Made by a program: the position numbers and the translations under genes. From Paracoccus methylarcula (GTDB lineage Bacteria; Pseudomonadota; Alphaproteobacteria; Rhodobacterales; Rhodobacteraceae): a DNA stretch of 64,000 bases. The notes below the pieces were generated by a model. That model saw nothing but the letters and a program-made list of their open reading frames with translations, did no database searches and was not told the DNA's origin. Shown piece after piece: positions 63,902-64,000 of the stretch; the stretch's first letter is position 1; the number at the start of each line of letters is the position of its first letter. The DNA lies in contig NZ_PXNQ02000004.1 in NCBI RefSeq assembly GCF_003007735.2, forward strand, positions 236,316 to 300,315. Direction: 5' to 3'.

Positions 63902-64000
63902 ATGGCTATGGTCACGATAACTGGTACTGCGGGAAATGATGTCCTTAACGGAACTTCCGGGGATGATGATTTCTATGGTTATGCCGGCAACGACACAATG
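63902..64000 (+). CDS. start of an RTX-type calcium-binding repeat protein (3' end outside window)
   Basis: The first 33 residues (MAMVTITGTAGNDVLNGTSG, then DDDFYGYAGNDTM) are nonapeptide-like Asp/Gly repeats of haemolysin-type calcium-binding proteins, which are secreted by type I systems. GGAG precedes the ATG. The protein's size and whether it belongs to the host or the element cannot be seen. Confidence 0.72.
   Translation, partial: MAMVTITGTAGNDVLNGTSGDDDFYGYAGNDTM

Overview
The window is GC-rich DNA from an alphaproteobacterium, most probably a Rhodobacteraceae member close to Paracoccus. This is inferred from the soxBDAG sarcosine oxidase operon, the tauR/tauKLM/tauXY/xsc/tauZ/pta taurine cluster, the imuA-imuB-dnaE2 cassette, the pyk-rpmI-rplT-pheS neighbourhood and a GTTC-N7-GTTC type SOS box. 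No species is claimed.

Layout. 1-1230 is the tail of a large surface protein, followed by a tRNA-Met on the minus strand. 1796-7087 is a complete oligopeptide/dipeptide ABC importer operon. 7320-13238 holds housekeeping genes: a small lipoprotein, gltX, a zincin-like protease, pfkB, a Tas-like aldo/keto reductase, ruvX and ccmI. 13443-19306 is the sarcosine oxidase operon, with a small membrane protein and a TfoX-like gene between soxB and soxD. 19389-25709 is a leftward DNA damage operon (HhH-GPD glycosylase, imuA, imuB, dnaE2) headed by a perfect SOS box. 25834-28788 is an AceE-like ThDP enzyme with a divergent Lrp-type regulator. 28958-31117 is arsR-acr3-arsH. 31161-41389 is taurine catabolism: TauR, a TRAP importer, taurine dehydrogenase, sulfoacetaldehyde acetyltransferase, an exporter and Pta, which together take taurine to acetyl-CoA and sulfite. 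41427-51156 holds pheS, a P450, a ChaA-type antiporter, rplT, rpmI, pyk, an N-formylglutamate amidohydrolase and pheT.

51406 to about 63720 is a compact integrative element. A tyrosine integrase lies at the left end. A leftward chain of tiny overlapping genes includes a ParB-fold protein. A divergent repressor/Cro-like switch carries repeated operators set inside promoter spacers. A hairpin-rich non-coding leader follows, then a rightward replication operon ending in a Toprim primase and a P4-type primase/helicase, and then an iteron cluster that looks like a replication origin. No capsid, tail, portal or terminase gene is visible, so the element resembles a P4-style satellite or a small integrative plasmid more than a complete prophage. 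It is the most novel part of the window. The last 99 bases start an RTX-type calcium-binding protein.

Quality caution. Six unrelated genes (ccmI, the AceE-like gene, tauM, xsc, chaA and the element's primase) are each broken by exactly one missing G or C. Restoring that base gives full-length proteins in every case. This looks like systematic indel error in the assembly more than true gene decay.
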